Shown: positions 34,027 to 43,361 of the stretch, piece after piece
Numbering within the stretch: position 1 is the first letter of the stretch
Layout of the letters: the number at the start of each line of letters is the position of its first letter
Source: an uncultured Pseudomonadota bacterium
Lineage (GTDB): Bacteria > Pseudomonadota > Gammaproteobacteria > Steroidobacterales > Steroidobacteraceae
DNA: 64,000 nucleotides
Reading direction: 5' to 3'
Assembly: GCA_903868595.1 (NCBI GenBank)
Contig: CAIPVV010000021.1
Location: forward strand, 62,001 to 126,000
Program-made: the position numbers and the translations under genes
Notes under the pieces: generated by a model
Databases searched by the model: none
Told to the model about the DNA's origin: nothing
Seen by the model: only the letters and a program-made list of their open reading frames with translations

Positions 34027-36717
34027 GTGAATTCGCCCCTCCGACCCCTCTCCCAGAACGGCGATATCCGCTATCTGGGCCGCCTGTTGGGCGATGTGAT
34101 CCGCGCCTACGGCGGATCTGCCCTGTTCGAGCGCATCGAGGGCATCCGCTCCAGCTCGGTCGAGCGCCACCGCGGGATGAGCGATGGTGGTGCGTTGGGC
34201 CGCGGGTTGGACGCCCTGTCGCTGGATGACAGCCTCGCCTTCGTGCGCGGCTTCATGCTGTTTTCGATGCTCGCGAACCTCGCCGAGGACCGCCAAAGCA
34301 CAACCGAGGGCAGCCTGAATGAGGGCAGCAGCGACCTGGCCACCGCCCTGCAGCGCCTCTCCCGCGAGCACATCGATACGGCCCAGGCCACGGCGCTGCT
34401 GGATGGCGCGCTGATCGTGCCGGTGCTGACCGCGCATCCGACCGAGGTCATGCGCAAGAGCATGCTGGATCATCGCAACCGCATCGCGGAGCTCATGCAG
34501 CAGCGCGATGCGGGCAGCCTGGAGACGCCCAACGGCGATGTCATCGAGCAGGCCATCCTGCGGCAGATCTCGCTGCTGTGGCAGACCCGGCCGCTGCGCC
34601 GCGAGCGCATCCAGGTGGCCGACGAGGTGGAAATCGCCCTCTCCTACCTGAGGGATGTCTTCCTGCCCGTGCTGCCGCAGCTCTATGCCCGCTGGGAGCG
34701 GCTGCTCGCGCATCGCCCGCACGGCTTCCTGCGCCTGGGCAGCTGGATCGGCGGCGACCGGGACGGCAATCCGAACGTCACGGCCGCCTCGCTGGTCCTG
34801 GCGCTGCGCCGCGCGTCGCAGGCCGCCCTCGGCAGCTACCTGGACCAGCTGCATGGCCTGGGCTCGGAGCTGTCGATCTCCACGGAGCTGGCCAGCGCGA
34901 CCCCGGAGGTCCTGGCCCTGGCGGAGGCCAGCGGCGACACCCATCCCGCGCGTCACGACGAACCCTACCGGCGCGCCCTGACGGGTATCTACGCCCGGTT
35001 GGCGGCGACCTACGAATACCTGGTCGGGGAACCGCCGGCGAGGCGTGCGACTGTGCCGGGCTTGCGCTACCCGGACCCCCAGGCCCTGCGCACCGATCTG
35101 GTGGCCCTGGCGCACTCGCTGAGCAAGGGCGGGGCGGGCCTGCTGGCCACCGGCGGAGCACTGGGCCGGCTGATCCGCGTGGTGGAGACCTGTGGGTTTC
35201 ACCTGGCGACGCTGGACCTGCGGCAGAACTCCGACGTGCACGCGCGCGTCGTGGGGGAGCTGCTGGAAGTGGCCGGCGTGCAGGCCAACTACGCGGCGCT
35301 GGAGGAGGCCGAGCGCATCGCGCTGCTGCGCCGGGAGCTGGCCAACGCCCGGCCCCTGGCCAGTCCCTATGCCGCCTACAGCGAGGAGACCCAGTCGGAG
35401 CTGGCCATCGTGCGCGCGGCGGCCGAGGCGCACGCGCGCTACGGTCGCGAATGCATCACCACCTACATCATCTCCAAGTGCGAGAGCGTCTCGGACATGC
35501 TGGAGGTGAACCTGCTGCTCAAGGAGGCGGGCCTGTATCGCCCCGGGGACCCGGGCGCAGCGGTGGTGATGGTGGTACCGCTGTTTGAGACCATCGGCGA
35601 CCTGCAGCAGGCGCCGCGCATCATGAAGGCGTGGCTCGCGCTGCCGGAGATCCGCCAGGCCGCCGCGCGCCGCCACCACCAGGAGGTGATGGTCGGCTAC
35701 TCCGATTCCAACAAGGATGGCGGCTACCTGACCTCGGTATGGCGCCTGAACCAGGCGACGCGTGAGCTGGCGGGAACCTTCGCCGAGGCCGGCACGACGA
35801 TGCAGATCTTCCACGGCCGCGGTGGCTCGGTCGGCCGCGGCGGCGGCCCCTCCTTCGCGGCCATCCGCGCGCAGCCGCACGGCACCGTGCAGGGGCGCAT
35901 CCGCATCACCGAGCAGGGCGAGATGATCGCAGCCAAGTACGGCACGCGCGAGAGCGCGGCGGCGAACCTGGAGTCCATCACCGCCGCGATGCTGCTGGCG
36001 TCGCTGGAGCCGGATATGCGCTCACCGGCCGAACAGGCACGCTTTGCCGCGGCGATGGACGGCATCTCCGAGTCCGCCTTTACCACTTACCGCGACCTGG
36101 TCTACGGGACCGAGGGCTTCAAGACGTTCTTCCGCGAGCTCACGCCGCTGCGGGAGATCGCGCAGCTGAAGATCGGCTCGCGGCCGGCCTCGCGCACCAA
36201 GTCCGACCGCATCGAGGATCTGCGCGCGATCCCCTGGGTCTTCAGCTGGGCTCAGGCTCGCGTGATGCTGCCGGGATGGTATGGCGCCGGCCAGGCGCTG
36301 GCCGCCTATACGGACCGGGGACTGCTGCGCGAGATGGTCGATGCGTGGCCCTTCTTCAAGGCCACGCTCGACAACATGGAGATGGTGCTCGCGAAGTCCG
36401 ACCTGCAGATCGCACGCCGCTATCTCACGCTCGTGCAGGATCCCGGGCTCGCCGACCGCATCTTCGGTCGTATCGAGTCGGCGTGGCACGCCACGCACGA
36501 CACGCTGCTGGAGATCACAGGCCAATCGCGGCTGCTGGAGAAGAACCCTGCGCTGGATGCCTCGATACGCCTGCGCCTGCCCTATATCGAGCCGTTGAAC
36601 GTGCTGCAGGTGGAGCTGCTCAAGCGCTACCGCGCGGGGGAGACGGACGCGCGGGTGCAGGAAGGCATCCAGCTGTCGATCAACGCCGTGGCCACCGCGC
36701 TGCGCAACAGTGGCTAG
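34027..36717 (+). CDS. ppc: Phosphoenolpyruvate carboxylase
   Basis: Carboxylates PEP to oxaloacetate, refilling the TCA cycle. The GTG start was chosen because GGGAGG lies nine bases upstream and the family-like sequence NGDIRYLGRLLGDVI begins right after; an upstream GTG lacks both. The product has 896 residues. Catalytic motifs are present: TAHPTE (135-140, His137), GSWIGGDRDGNP, GYSDSNKDGGY and FHGRGGSVGRGGGP (the last two form the PEP/bicarbonate site). mdh in the same window acts on the same oxaloacetate pool. Confidence 0.97.
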   Translation: MNSPLRPLSQNGDIRYLGRLLGDVIRAYGGSALFERIEGIRSSSVERHRGMSDGGALGRGLDALSLDDSLAFVRGFMLFSMLANLAEDRQSTTEGSLNEGSSDLATALQRLSREHIDTAQATALLDGALIVPVLTAHPTEVMRKSMLDHRNRIAELMQQRDAGSLETPNGDVIEQAILRQISLLWQTRPLRRERIQVADEVEIALSYLRDVFLPVLPQLYARWERLLAHRPHGFLRLGSWIGGDRDGNPNVTAASLVLALRRASQAALGSYLDQLHGLGSELSISTELASATPEVLALAEASGDTHPARHDEPYRRALTGIYARLAATYEYLVGEPPARRATVPGLRYPDPQALRTDLVALAHSLSKGGAGLLATGGALGRLIRVVETCGFHLATLDLRQNSDVHARVVGELLEVAGVQANYAALEEAERIALLRRELANARPLASPYAAYSEETQSELAIVRAAAEAHARYGRECITTYIISKCESVSDMLEVNLLLKEAGLYRPGDPGAAVVMVVPLFETIGDLQQAPRIMKAWLALPEIRQAAARRHHQEVMVGYSDSNKDGGYLTSVWRLNQATRELAGTFAEAGTTMQIFHGRGGSVGRGGGPSFAAIRAQPHGTVQGRIRITEQGEMIAAKYGTRESAAANLESITAAMLLASLEPDMRSPAEQARFAAAMDGISESAFTTYRDLVYGTEGFKTFFRELTPLREIAQLKIGSRPASRTKSDRIEDLRAIPWVFSWAQARVMLPGWYGAGQALAAYTDRGLLREMVDAWPFFKATLDNMEMVLAKSDLQIARRYLTLVQDPGLADRIFGRIESAWHATHDTLLEITGQSRLLEKNPALDASIRLRLPYIEPLNVLQVELLKRYRAGETDARVQEGIQLSINAVATALRNSG

Positions 36718-36735
36718 CAGCGCAAGGGCCCGGTC

Positions 36736-37513
36736 TCAGCCCAGGCGTTCCCAGAGCAGCCGCTCCTCGGGGAACGGATCCTTTACGACATGGCACTGCG
36801 CGGCGATCCTCATCGTGGCGCGCTGCGCGCTGTCATACGCCGGCCAGTCGGGCAGGTCCGCGACCTGCGGGCGTCCGTCGCGCGCGAACGCCGCCCACAA
36901 GCAGCTCCTGTTCCTCCCGGCCTGCGCGGGCGCGGCAGTCTCCTGCTCCGACTGACCGCGCGACGGCGGGGCGTTGGCCACGTTGTCGAACTTGTAGCAG
37001 ATGTCCATCGCATGCATCGCGCAGCTCGGATAGTTGGTTCCCGGAACACGGCTGCTGGTGTGCTCGGTGGGCGTAGAGACGAACACCGGCGCGCGGCCCT
37101 GGCGCGCCTTGCGCTCGGCGAGCGCGATGGAGCCTGCGCCCAGGAGGCCCGCCTCATCCAGCGATAGCGCGGAGCGGCCCGGCGAGCACCTATAGAAGAA
37201 CACGGCCTCGTCGTCGTGGTAGCCGCAGATCAGCGGCTTGTCGACCGACACGGCCGGCGCGAAGCCACCCAGGCGGGCCCGCACCAAGGCCCCGCCGTCC
37301 CGAGGTGAACGCCGTGCCCGGCGTCCGGCCGGGCGGCGGCGGGAGCTGCACCTTCAGCACCTGCTCCACCGGCACCTGCAGCAGCTTGCGCGCCTCGCCG
37401 GGGCTGGCTCCCGGCGAGGCCGGCAGCGCGAGCACGGCGCATGCACCGAGCGCACCTTGCAGCAGTTGCCGGCGCCTTGGAGAGTCGAGCGGCGAAGTGC
37501 AGCGGCTGCGCAT
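36736..37513 (-). pseudogene. Frameshifted gene for an exported (Tat-like) protein
   Basis: The reading starts at an ATG (37513) with GGGGGGAA upstream and a signal sequence SPRRRQLLQGALGACAVLAL, twin-arginine-like with an AxA-type end. It continues in frame until about 37300, where a run CCC on the plus strand (37299-37301) puts the rest (GGALVRARLGGFAPAV onward) into another frame that stays open to 36736. Removing one base of that run joins the two parts into about 258 residues. The mature part has several cysteines and no family I recognise. It may be a pseudogene, a sequencing error, or slippage; the open downstream frame suggests the lesion is recent. Confidence 0.6.
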
Positions 37514-37582
37514 GGTTCCCCCCGCTATATTGCAGAATTCTGGCACGGGGCTTCCCGGCGCGCACCGGCCCGCCCGCGGCGC

Positions 37583-37588
37583 TATAGT
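37583..37588 (+). promoter_or_regulatory. -10 box of a probable leaderless fadE transcript
   Basis: TATAGT lies seven bases before the fadE ATG, so transcription would begin at or beside the start codon. No Shine-Dalgarno sequence precedes the ATG. The -35 region is GC-rich and unconvincing. Confidence 0.45.
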
Positions 37589-37595
37589 CCCCGCC

Positions 37596-40091
37596 ATGCT
37601 GCCTGCCATCCTGCTTCTCCTGCTACTGGTCGCCGCGGCGTTCGCCGTGACGCAGATCGGCTGGCTCATCACGCTGCTGTTCGTGGTCGCCGTGCTCACT
37701 CTGGCCTACCAACGCCTCTCGCTACTGGTGTTTTCCGTGACCTTCACGGTTCTGCTGGGGATCTATTCCGCCTTCGGCGCGCCAGTGGGTCTGTGGAAGG
37801 GCACGCTGTGGGTTCTGCTGGTCGTGCTGTGGCTCTTCAACCTGCGCCCCCTGCGCAAGGCGCTGATCTCCCGCCCCTTCCTGAAGGCCTACCTGCGCCT
37901 GCTGCCCAACATGTCCAGCACCGAGCGGGAGGCGCTGTCGGCCGGCACCGTGTGGTGGGACGGGGAGCTGTTCACGGGCAAGCCGGACTGGCGCCGGCTG
38001 CTGAACACCCGCCCGGCGCAGCTGACGGTCGAGGAGCAGGCCTTCCTGGACGGTCCCTGCGAGACCGTCTGCGCGATGGTCAATGACTTCGACGTCACCC
38101 ACCGGCGCGCCGACCTGCCGCCGGAGGTCTGGGAATACCTCAAGCGCGAAGGGTTCTTCGCGATGATCATCCCCAAGAAATACGGTGGGCTGGAACTGGG
38201 GCGCTACGCCCAGTCCTCGGTGCTGATCAAGCTCAGCACGCGCAGCATCACGCTGGCCTCCACCGTCGCCGTGCCCAACTCGCTGGGACCGGCGGAGCTG
38301 CTCGTGCACTACGGCACCGAGGCGCAGCGGCAGCACTACCTGCCGCGGCTGGCGCGCGGGGAGGAAATCCCCTGCTTCGCGCTGACCAGCCCGACCGTCG
38401 GCTCCGACGCCGCGGCCATCAGCGACACGGGCATCGTTTGCCGCGGCCCGTACAACGGCGAGCAGGTGCTGGGACTGAAGCTCAACTTCTCCAAGCGCTA
38501 CATCACGCTCGCACCGGTGGCCACGGTCGTCGGGCTGGCGTTCCGCATGTTTGACCCGGACCGGCTGCTGGGCGGGGAGTCGGACCTGGGCATCACCTGC
38601 GCGCTCCTACCGCGCAACACCCCCGGGATCACCGCCGGCCGGCGCCATTTCCCGCTCAACGTGCCGTTCCAGAACGGACCGATCCAGGGCAAGGACGTCT
38701 TCGTACCGCTGGACTGCATCATCGGCGGCGTGGAAATGGCTGGCCGCGGCTGGCGCATGCTCATCGAGCAGCTGGCCGTGGGGCGCTGTATCTCGCTGCC
38801 CTCCAGTGCCACCGGTGGCGCCGTCATGGCCGTCTGGACGACGGGCGCCTATGCCCGCATCCGCCGCCAGTTCGGCCTGCCCGTAGGCCGGTTTGAGGGC
38901 GTGGAGCAGGTCCTGGCCCGCATGATCGGGACCACTTACATCATGGAGGCCGCCCGCAGCGTCACCACCGGGGCAATCGACGGCGGCGAGCAGCCGGCCG
39001 TGCCGGCGGCCATACTCAAATACCACCTGACCGAGATGGGCCGGCAGGTCGGCAACGATGCGATGGACGTGCATGGCGGCAAGGGCGTGATGCTCGGACC
39101 GCGCAACTATCTGGCGCGCGCCTACCAGGCCGCGCCCATTGGCATCACGGTGGAAGGCGCCAACATCCTCACGCGCAGCCTGATCATCTTCGGCCAGGGT
39201 GCGATCCGCTGCCATCCGTTCGTGTTCAAGGAGATGGAGGCGGCCCGCGACACCGACCGCCGCAGGGGCGTGGACGTCTTCGATCGCGCGCTGTTCGGCC
39301 ATATCGGCTTTGCGATCTCCAATGCTGTGCGCTCGCTGGTGATGGCACTCACGCTGGCGCGCTTTGAGAGCGCGCCGGGAAGCGGCCCCGAGAAGCGCTA
39401 CTTCCAGCACATCGAGCGCTTCTCGGCCTCCTTTGCGTTCGCCACCGACGTAGCGATGCTCTCGCTGGGCGGGTACCTGAAGAAGAAGGAGAGCCTCTCG
39501 GCGCGCCTCGGCGACGTGCTCTCCTGCCTGTACATGGCATCGATGGTGCTCAAGCGCCACCACGACAACGGCGCACCGCGCGAGGACCTGCCGGTGGTGG
39601 AATGGGCGTGCCGGACCCTGCTCTACAAGGCGCAGGAACAGCTGCACGACTTCCTGCGAAACTTCCCCAACCGTCTCCTGGCCAGCCTCATGCGCCTGCT
39701 GATCTTCCCGCGCGGTCGCACTTACTTCGCCCCGAGCGACACGCTTGGCGCGCAGCTGGCGGAGCTGGCCATGACGCCAAGCCCGACGCGCGAGCGGCTC
39801 TGCCATGATGCCTACCGCACCAACCACGCCGATAATCCGCTGGGCCTGCTGCAGGAAGCGCTGACGCTGTCCCTGGTGGTTGAGCCCCTGGAGAAGAAGC
39901 TGCGGGTGGAAGGCGTGAAGACCGGGCGAATCACGGCGCTGGACGTGGCCGGGCAGATCAGCCAGGCCCGGGCGCTGGGGCTGCTCACCGAGGCGGAGGC
40001 CGCGCAGCTGTCCGACTACGACGCGCGCATCATGAACCTCATCAACGTCGATGACTTCGCGCCGCACGAGCTCGCCGCGAGTAACCACTGA
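37596..40091 (+). CDS. fadE: Acyl-CoA dehydrogenase FadE
   Basis: FAD enzyme catalysing the first step of fatty-acid beta-oxidation. The 831-residue length and layout match E. coli FadE rather than short acyl-CoA dehydrogenases. The first 85 residues are very hydrophobic (several helices, beginning LPAILLLLLLVAAAF), anchoring it to the membrane. Then come the N-terminal domain with FFAMIIPKKYGGLELG, the flavin-binding FALTSPTVGSDA region and the helical domain with a DVHGGKGVMLGPRNYL segment. The C-terminal third is the FadE-specific extension. An upstream in-frame extension is non-homologous and was rejected. Confidence 0.95.
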   Translation: MLPAILLLLLLVAAAFAVTQIGWLITLLFVVAVLTLAYQRLSLLVFSVTFTVLLGIYSAFGAPVGLWKGTLWVLLVVLWLFNLRPLRKALISRPFLKAYLRLLPNMSSTEREALSAGTVWWDGELFTGKPDWRRLLNTRPAQLTVEEQAFLDGPCETVCAMVNDFDVTHRRADLPPEVWEYLKREGFFAMIIPKKYGGLELGRYAQSSVLIKLSTRSITLASTVAVPNSLGPAELLVHYGTEAQRQHYLPRLARGEEIPCFALTSPTVGSDAAAISDTGIVCRGPYNGEQVLGLKLNFSKRYITLAPVATVVGLAFRMFDPDRLLGGESDLGITCALLPRNTPGITAGRRHFPLNVPFQNGPIQGKDVFVPLDCIIGGVEMAGRGWRMLIEQLAVGRCISLPSSATGGAVMAVWTTGAYARIRRQFGLPVGRFEGVEQVLARMIGTTYIMEAARSVTTGAIDGGEQPAVPAAILKYHLTEMGRQVGNDAMDVHGGKGVMLGPRNYLARAYQAAPIGITVEGANILTRSLIIFGQGAIRCHPFVFKEMEAARDTDRRRGVDVFDRALFGHIGFAISNAVRSLVMALTLARFESAPGSGPEKRYFQHIERFSASFAFATDVAMLSLGGYLKKKESLSARLGDVLSCLYMASMVLKRHHDNGAPREDLPVVEWACRTLLYKAQEQLHDFLRNFPNRLLASLMRLLIFPRGRTYFAPSDTLGAQLAELAMTPSPTRERLCHDAYRTNHADNPLGLLQEALTLSLVVEPLEKKLRVEGVKTGRITALDVAGQISQARALGLLTEAEAAQLSDYDARIMNLINVDDFAPHELAASNH

Positions 40092-40113
40092 CCCCAAGCG
40101 ACCCGCAAGCACC

Positions 40114-41742
40114 ATGTACCTGTCCTTCTATGGCCTGACCGAGAAGCCCTTCTCGATCACGCCGGATCCCCGCTACCTCTACCTCTCGGGTCATCACGCC
40201 GAGGCGCTCGCGCACCTGGTGTACGGCATCGATGAGGCGGGCGGCTTCATCCAGCTCACCGGCGAGGTCGGCACGGGCAAGACCACGATCATCCGCTCCC
40301 TGCTGGCGCGCGCGCCGAAGAACGCGGAGATCGCGCTGATCCTGAACCCGCGCATGAACGCGCCGGAGTTCATGCTCACGATCTGCGAGGAGCTGGGCAT
40401 TCTGGTGCCCGACGACGCCGAGGGCAGCGTCAAGGAGCTGATCGACATCCTCAACCGCTACCTGCTGCGTATCCATGCGGAGGGGCGGCGCGTGGTGCTG
40501 ATCGTGGACGAGGCGCAGAACCTGGCGCCGGAGTTGCTCGAGCAGGTCCGCCTGCTCACCAACCTGGAGACGGAGACCCAGAAGCTGCTGCAGATCATCC
40601 TGATCGGCCAGCCGGAGCTGCGCGAGGTGCTGGCGCGCAATGACCTGCGGCAGCTCGCCCAGCGCATCACCGGTCGCTACCACCTGGACCCGCTGTCGCG
40701 CGCGGAGGCACAGGGCTACGTGCAGCACCGCCTGCGCATTGCGGGCGCCACGGCGGACATCTTCACGAGCGCCGCGCTCAACGAGCTCTACCGCGTGAGC
40801 GGTGGCGTGCCCCGCCTGCTCAACATCATCAGCGACCGCGCCCTGCTGGGCGGGTACTCGGAAGACCGGCACCGCATCTCCGCACCGATGGTGCGGCGTG
40901 CCGCCGGCGAGGTGTTCGGCCACCGCGTGCTGCCGGGCTGGCTGCCGTGGCTGGCCGGCGGCCTGTGCGTCGCGCTGCTGGCCGGCGGTTCGCTGCTCAG
41001 CTGGCGCCTGGTGCACTCGCGCAGCGCCGCGGCAACCGTGCAGGCCCCGGTTGCCGCGCCCGTCGTTGCAGCCCCCGCACCGGTCGTGGCGCCCGCACCC
41101 GTTGCGCCCCCGCCGAGCTTGAGCGAGTTGCTGCGCACCAATGCAGCCAATACGGACATGGACGGCGCGTGGTGGCGCCTCTTGGGCCTGTGGAACGCCC
41201 GCTACGTCGCTGGCTCCGAGGACGCCTGCACCCAGGCACTGCGCCAGGGGCTTGAGTGCCAGATGCTGCGCGGCACGCTCGCGCAGCTTCGGGCCTTCAA
41301 CCGGCCGGCGATCCTGGACCTGGCCGATGCCGGCGCCGTGCATCACGTGGTGCTCGCGCGCCTGGAGGGCAACGAGGCACGCGTGCTGCTGGGGGATACG
41401 GCGCAGACTCTCCCGGTGGAGGACCTGCAGCGCCTCTGGCAGGGTGACTACATCCTGGTCTGGAAACCGTTGGAACTGGACACCCGGGCGCTCTCGCTGG
41501 GCATGCACGGCGCCAACGTGCGGGCCCTGCGCACGCGCCTGCAACGCTGGCGCGGCGAGGAGCCTGATCCGCAGGGAAGCGAGTACTACGATGAGTCGCT
41601 GCAGACAATGGTGCGCGAGTTCCAGCAGAAGAGCGGCCTGGGCATCGACGGCATCGCCGGCGTGCAGACCCAGATGCTGCTGGATGCAGCGCTCGCCCAG
41701 CCCGGCTCGCCCTTGCTGGCCAGCTCCCGCGGAGGCGGTTAG
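40114..41742 (+). CDS. gspA: GspA/ExeA-type AAA ATPase with peptidoglycan-binding domain
   Basis: Type II secretion accessory ATPase of 542 residues that helps place the secretin through the cell wall. The N-terminus MYLSFYGLTEKPFSITPDPR is diagnostic of ExeA/GspA. Walker A GEVGTGKTT (51-59) and Walker B VVLIVDEAQNL follow. A membrane helix lies near residue 280, then a Pro/Ala/Val linker. A C39-like degenerate domain (about 350-455) has no obvious catalytic cysteine. The C-terminal peptidoglycan-binding repeat (LGMHGANVRALRTRL; GIDGIAGVQTQ) is near 460-530. The gene abuts gspB with no gap; no other type II genes are in the window. Confidence 0.93.
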   Translation: MYLSFYGLTEKPFSITPDPRYLYLSGHHAEALAHLVYGIDEAGGFIQLTGEVGTGKTTIIRSLLARAPKNAEIALILNPRMNAPEFMLTICEELGILVPDDAEGSVKELIDILNRYLLRIHAEGRRVVLIVDEAQNLAPELLEQVRLLTNLETETQKLLQIILIGQPELREVLARNDLRQLAQRITGRYHLDPLSRAEAQGYVQHRLRIAGATADIFTSAALNELYRVSGGVPRLLNIISDRALLGGYSEDRHRISAPMVRRAAGEVFGHRVLPGWLPWLAGGLCVALLAGGSLLSWRLVHSRSAAATVQAPVAAPVVAAPAPVVAPAPVAPPPSLSELLRTNAANTDMDGAWWRLLGLWNARYVAGSEDACTQALRQGLECQMLRGTLAQLRAFNRPAILDLADAGAVHHVVLARLEGNEARVLLGDTAQTLPVEDLQRLWQGDYILVWKPLELDTRALSLGMHGANVRALRTRLQRWRGEEPDPQGSEYYDESLQTMVREFQQKSGLGIDGIAGVQTQMLLDAALAQPGSPLLASSRGGG

Positions 41743-42414
41743 ATGTCATTCATCCTCGATGCACTGAAGAAATCCGAGAGCGAACGAAATCGCCAGAGCG
41801 GTCCCGTGTTGCTGGAGGTGCGGGTGGCTCCGCCGCGCTCGCGCCTGCCGGCCTGGGCGATCGTGTTGGGCATCGCGCTGCTCGCTAATGCGCTGGTGCT
41901 GGGCTACCTGCTGCTGCGACCGGCCCCTCTGCCCACCGCGCCCGCCGTGGCCGCCGCACCGCCGGTCGCGCCCGCGGCCACTGCGGCGGCGACTCCGCCA
42001 CCCACCGCACCCGTGCCCGCGCCCATACAGCCCTCCGCCACCAGCGGCCTGCTGCCGGATCCGGCGCTGGCCCGCACGCCGTTGCCCGGCGCCCTGGCTG
42101 ACGTACCGCCGGCAGTCAACGCCGCCGACTACGAGCCAGCAGTCACGCCGCGAACGCCATCGCCCAGTGCCGCCTCGGACCTCGGCCTGCCCACGATCCA
42201 TGACCTAAATGCCAGCGGCGCGAACCTGCCGGAGCTGCGCCTCAGCCTGCACGTCTACGATGCCGATCCGGCCAAGCGCTATGTGCTACTGAACTCCACG
42301 CGACTGCGCGAGGGCGAGACCACGCCGGACGGGATACGCCTGGAGCGCGTGACCGAGTCCGGCGTCGTACTCGCCTGGCACAACCGCCGCTTTACTGTGC
42401 AGCGAGGCGAGTAA
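41743..42414 (+). CDS. gspB: GspB-type secretion assembly protein
   Basis: Partner of GspA in secretin assembly, 223 residues. The N-terminus MSFILDALKKSESERNRQ is the signature of GspB/ExeB, followed by a membrane helix (about 35-56). A long Pro/Ala linker spans the periplasm, and a compact C-terminal domain follows (about 155-223, LPELRLSLHVYDADPAKRYVLL, split by me as LRLSLHVYDADPAKRYV) that matches the GspB_C pattern. The ATG follows the gspA TAG directly, so the pair is coupled. Confidence 0.93.
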   Translation: MSFILDALKKSESERNRQSGPVLLEVRVAPPRSRLPAWAIVLGIALLANALVLGYLLLRPAPLPTAPAVAAAPPVAPAATAAATPPPTAPVPAPIQPSATSGLLPDPALARTPLPGALADVPPAVNAADYEPAVTPRTPSPSAASDLGLPTIHDLNASGANLPELRLSLHVYDADPAKRYVLLNSTRLREGETTPDGIRLERVTESGVVLAWHNRRFTVQRGE

Positions 42415-42883
42415 GCGCCTCGCCCGTCAGGCGGAACGTGGTCCACTCCTCCAGCGGCCGGGCACCCAGCTGCTTGTAGAACGCGATCGACGGCGCGTTC
42501 CAGTCCAGCACCGCCCACTCGAGCCTGCCGCAGCCCCGCGCCACGGCGCGCTGTGCCAGCTCCCCGAGCAGCCGGATCCCCACGCCGCGGCGCCGTCGGG
42601 CTGGCTGCACATACAGATCCTCCAGGTAGATACCCGGCTTGCAGAGGAACGTGGAGTAGTTGAAGAAGTACAGCGCGAAGCCGATCACGACGCCCGCCTC
42701 TTCGGCGACCAACGCCCACGCATAGCGCGGTTCGCCGAACAGGTGGTCGGCCAGCATCTGCGCGGATCCCACGAATTCATGGCGAAGCTTCTCGTAGTCC
42801 GCCAGCTCCCCGATCAGTCCGTGGATGGCCGCCACGTCACCGCGCGTGGCATCGCGTACCTGCATTGATTCCAGATTAGACAT
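42392..42883 (-). CDS. GNAT family N-acetyltransferase
   Basis: Acetyl-CoA-dependent acetyltransferase of 163 residues. It has VRDATRGDVAAIHGLI at the N-terminus, GIYLEDLYVQPARRRRGVG with the acetyl-CoA loop RRRGVG, and the C-terminal 'WNAPSIAFYKQLGARPLEEW' helix. The pattern resembles diamine/thialysine acetyltransferases (SAT-like), but the substrate is not certain. An ATG six codons further in is an alternative start. It converges with gspB, overlapping it by 23 nt. Confidence 0.88.
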   Translation of the reverse strand: MSNLESMQVRDATRGDVAAIHGLIGELADYEKLRHEFVGSAQMLADHLFGEPRYAWALVAEEAGVVIGFALYFFNYSTFLCKPGIYLEDLYVQPARRRRGVGIRLLGELAQRAVARGCGRLEWAVLDWNAPSIAFYKQLGARPLEEWTTFRLTGEALTRLAAQ

Positions 42884-43062
42884 AACAGCGATTTCCAAAC
42901 TTAAGGTAGGGGGTAAGTGTCGCTCGATGGGGACCTGGATCACAGAAACCCAGCGCCCGTCCCTGCAAGGTTGGCTGGCGGAGCCTGAGTCGTAAAGGCC
43001 CGACTTTTTTGGGGCAGTGGACGCCCAGGTAACCCGACTCGACCAGCCGGAGCGCAACTGCC

Positions 43063-43350
43063 GTGAATGCCGTACCAAAAAACCAATTGGATGACAGGCC
43101 GCTTCCGGAACGCGCCGCGGCTGCACCGCGCCGCCTCGTTGCCCTTACGCACGAGAAAGCCCTTGTCGCCTCGCTGCGGGAAGTGGCGGCCCTGGGCGCG
43201 GACGTCGCGGTGATCCACGATGAGCTGGAGCTCACGCAGGAACTGATGGAGGAGCCCGGCAGCATCGCCCTGATCGATGCCGCTGCGATCAGCGGTACCT
43301 TGGAGCAGCGCGCCTGGTTGCGCGTGCGGTTCACTGCGCGGGACCGCTGA
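43063..43350 (+). CDS. Small receiver-like protein upstream of the kinase pair
   Basis: A 95-residue product from a GTG start. Residues 24-77 read like the first half of a response-regulator fold: RRLVALTHEKALVASL (beta1-alpha1), AVIHDELELTQELM, then SIALIDAAAI with an aspartate where the phospho-acceptor strand ends. The chain stops soon after (RARFTARDR-like end), so helix 4 and the conserved lysine are missing. It lies 11 nt before the kinase gene, with GAGGACAG following its stop as that gene's ribosome-binding site. It may be a degraded regulator or a genuine short partner. The 180 nt upstream hold no other gene. Confidence 0.5.
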   Translation: MNAVPKNQLDDRPLPERAAAAPRRLVALTHEKALVASLREVAALGADVAVIHDELELTQELMEEPGSIALIDAAAISGTLEQRAWLRVRFTARDR

Positions 43351-43361
43351 GGACAGATCGA

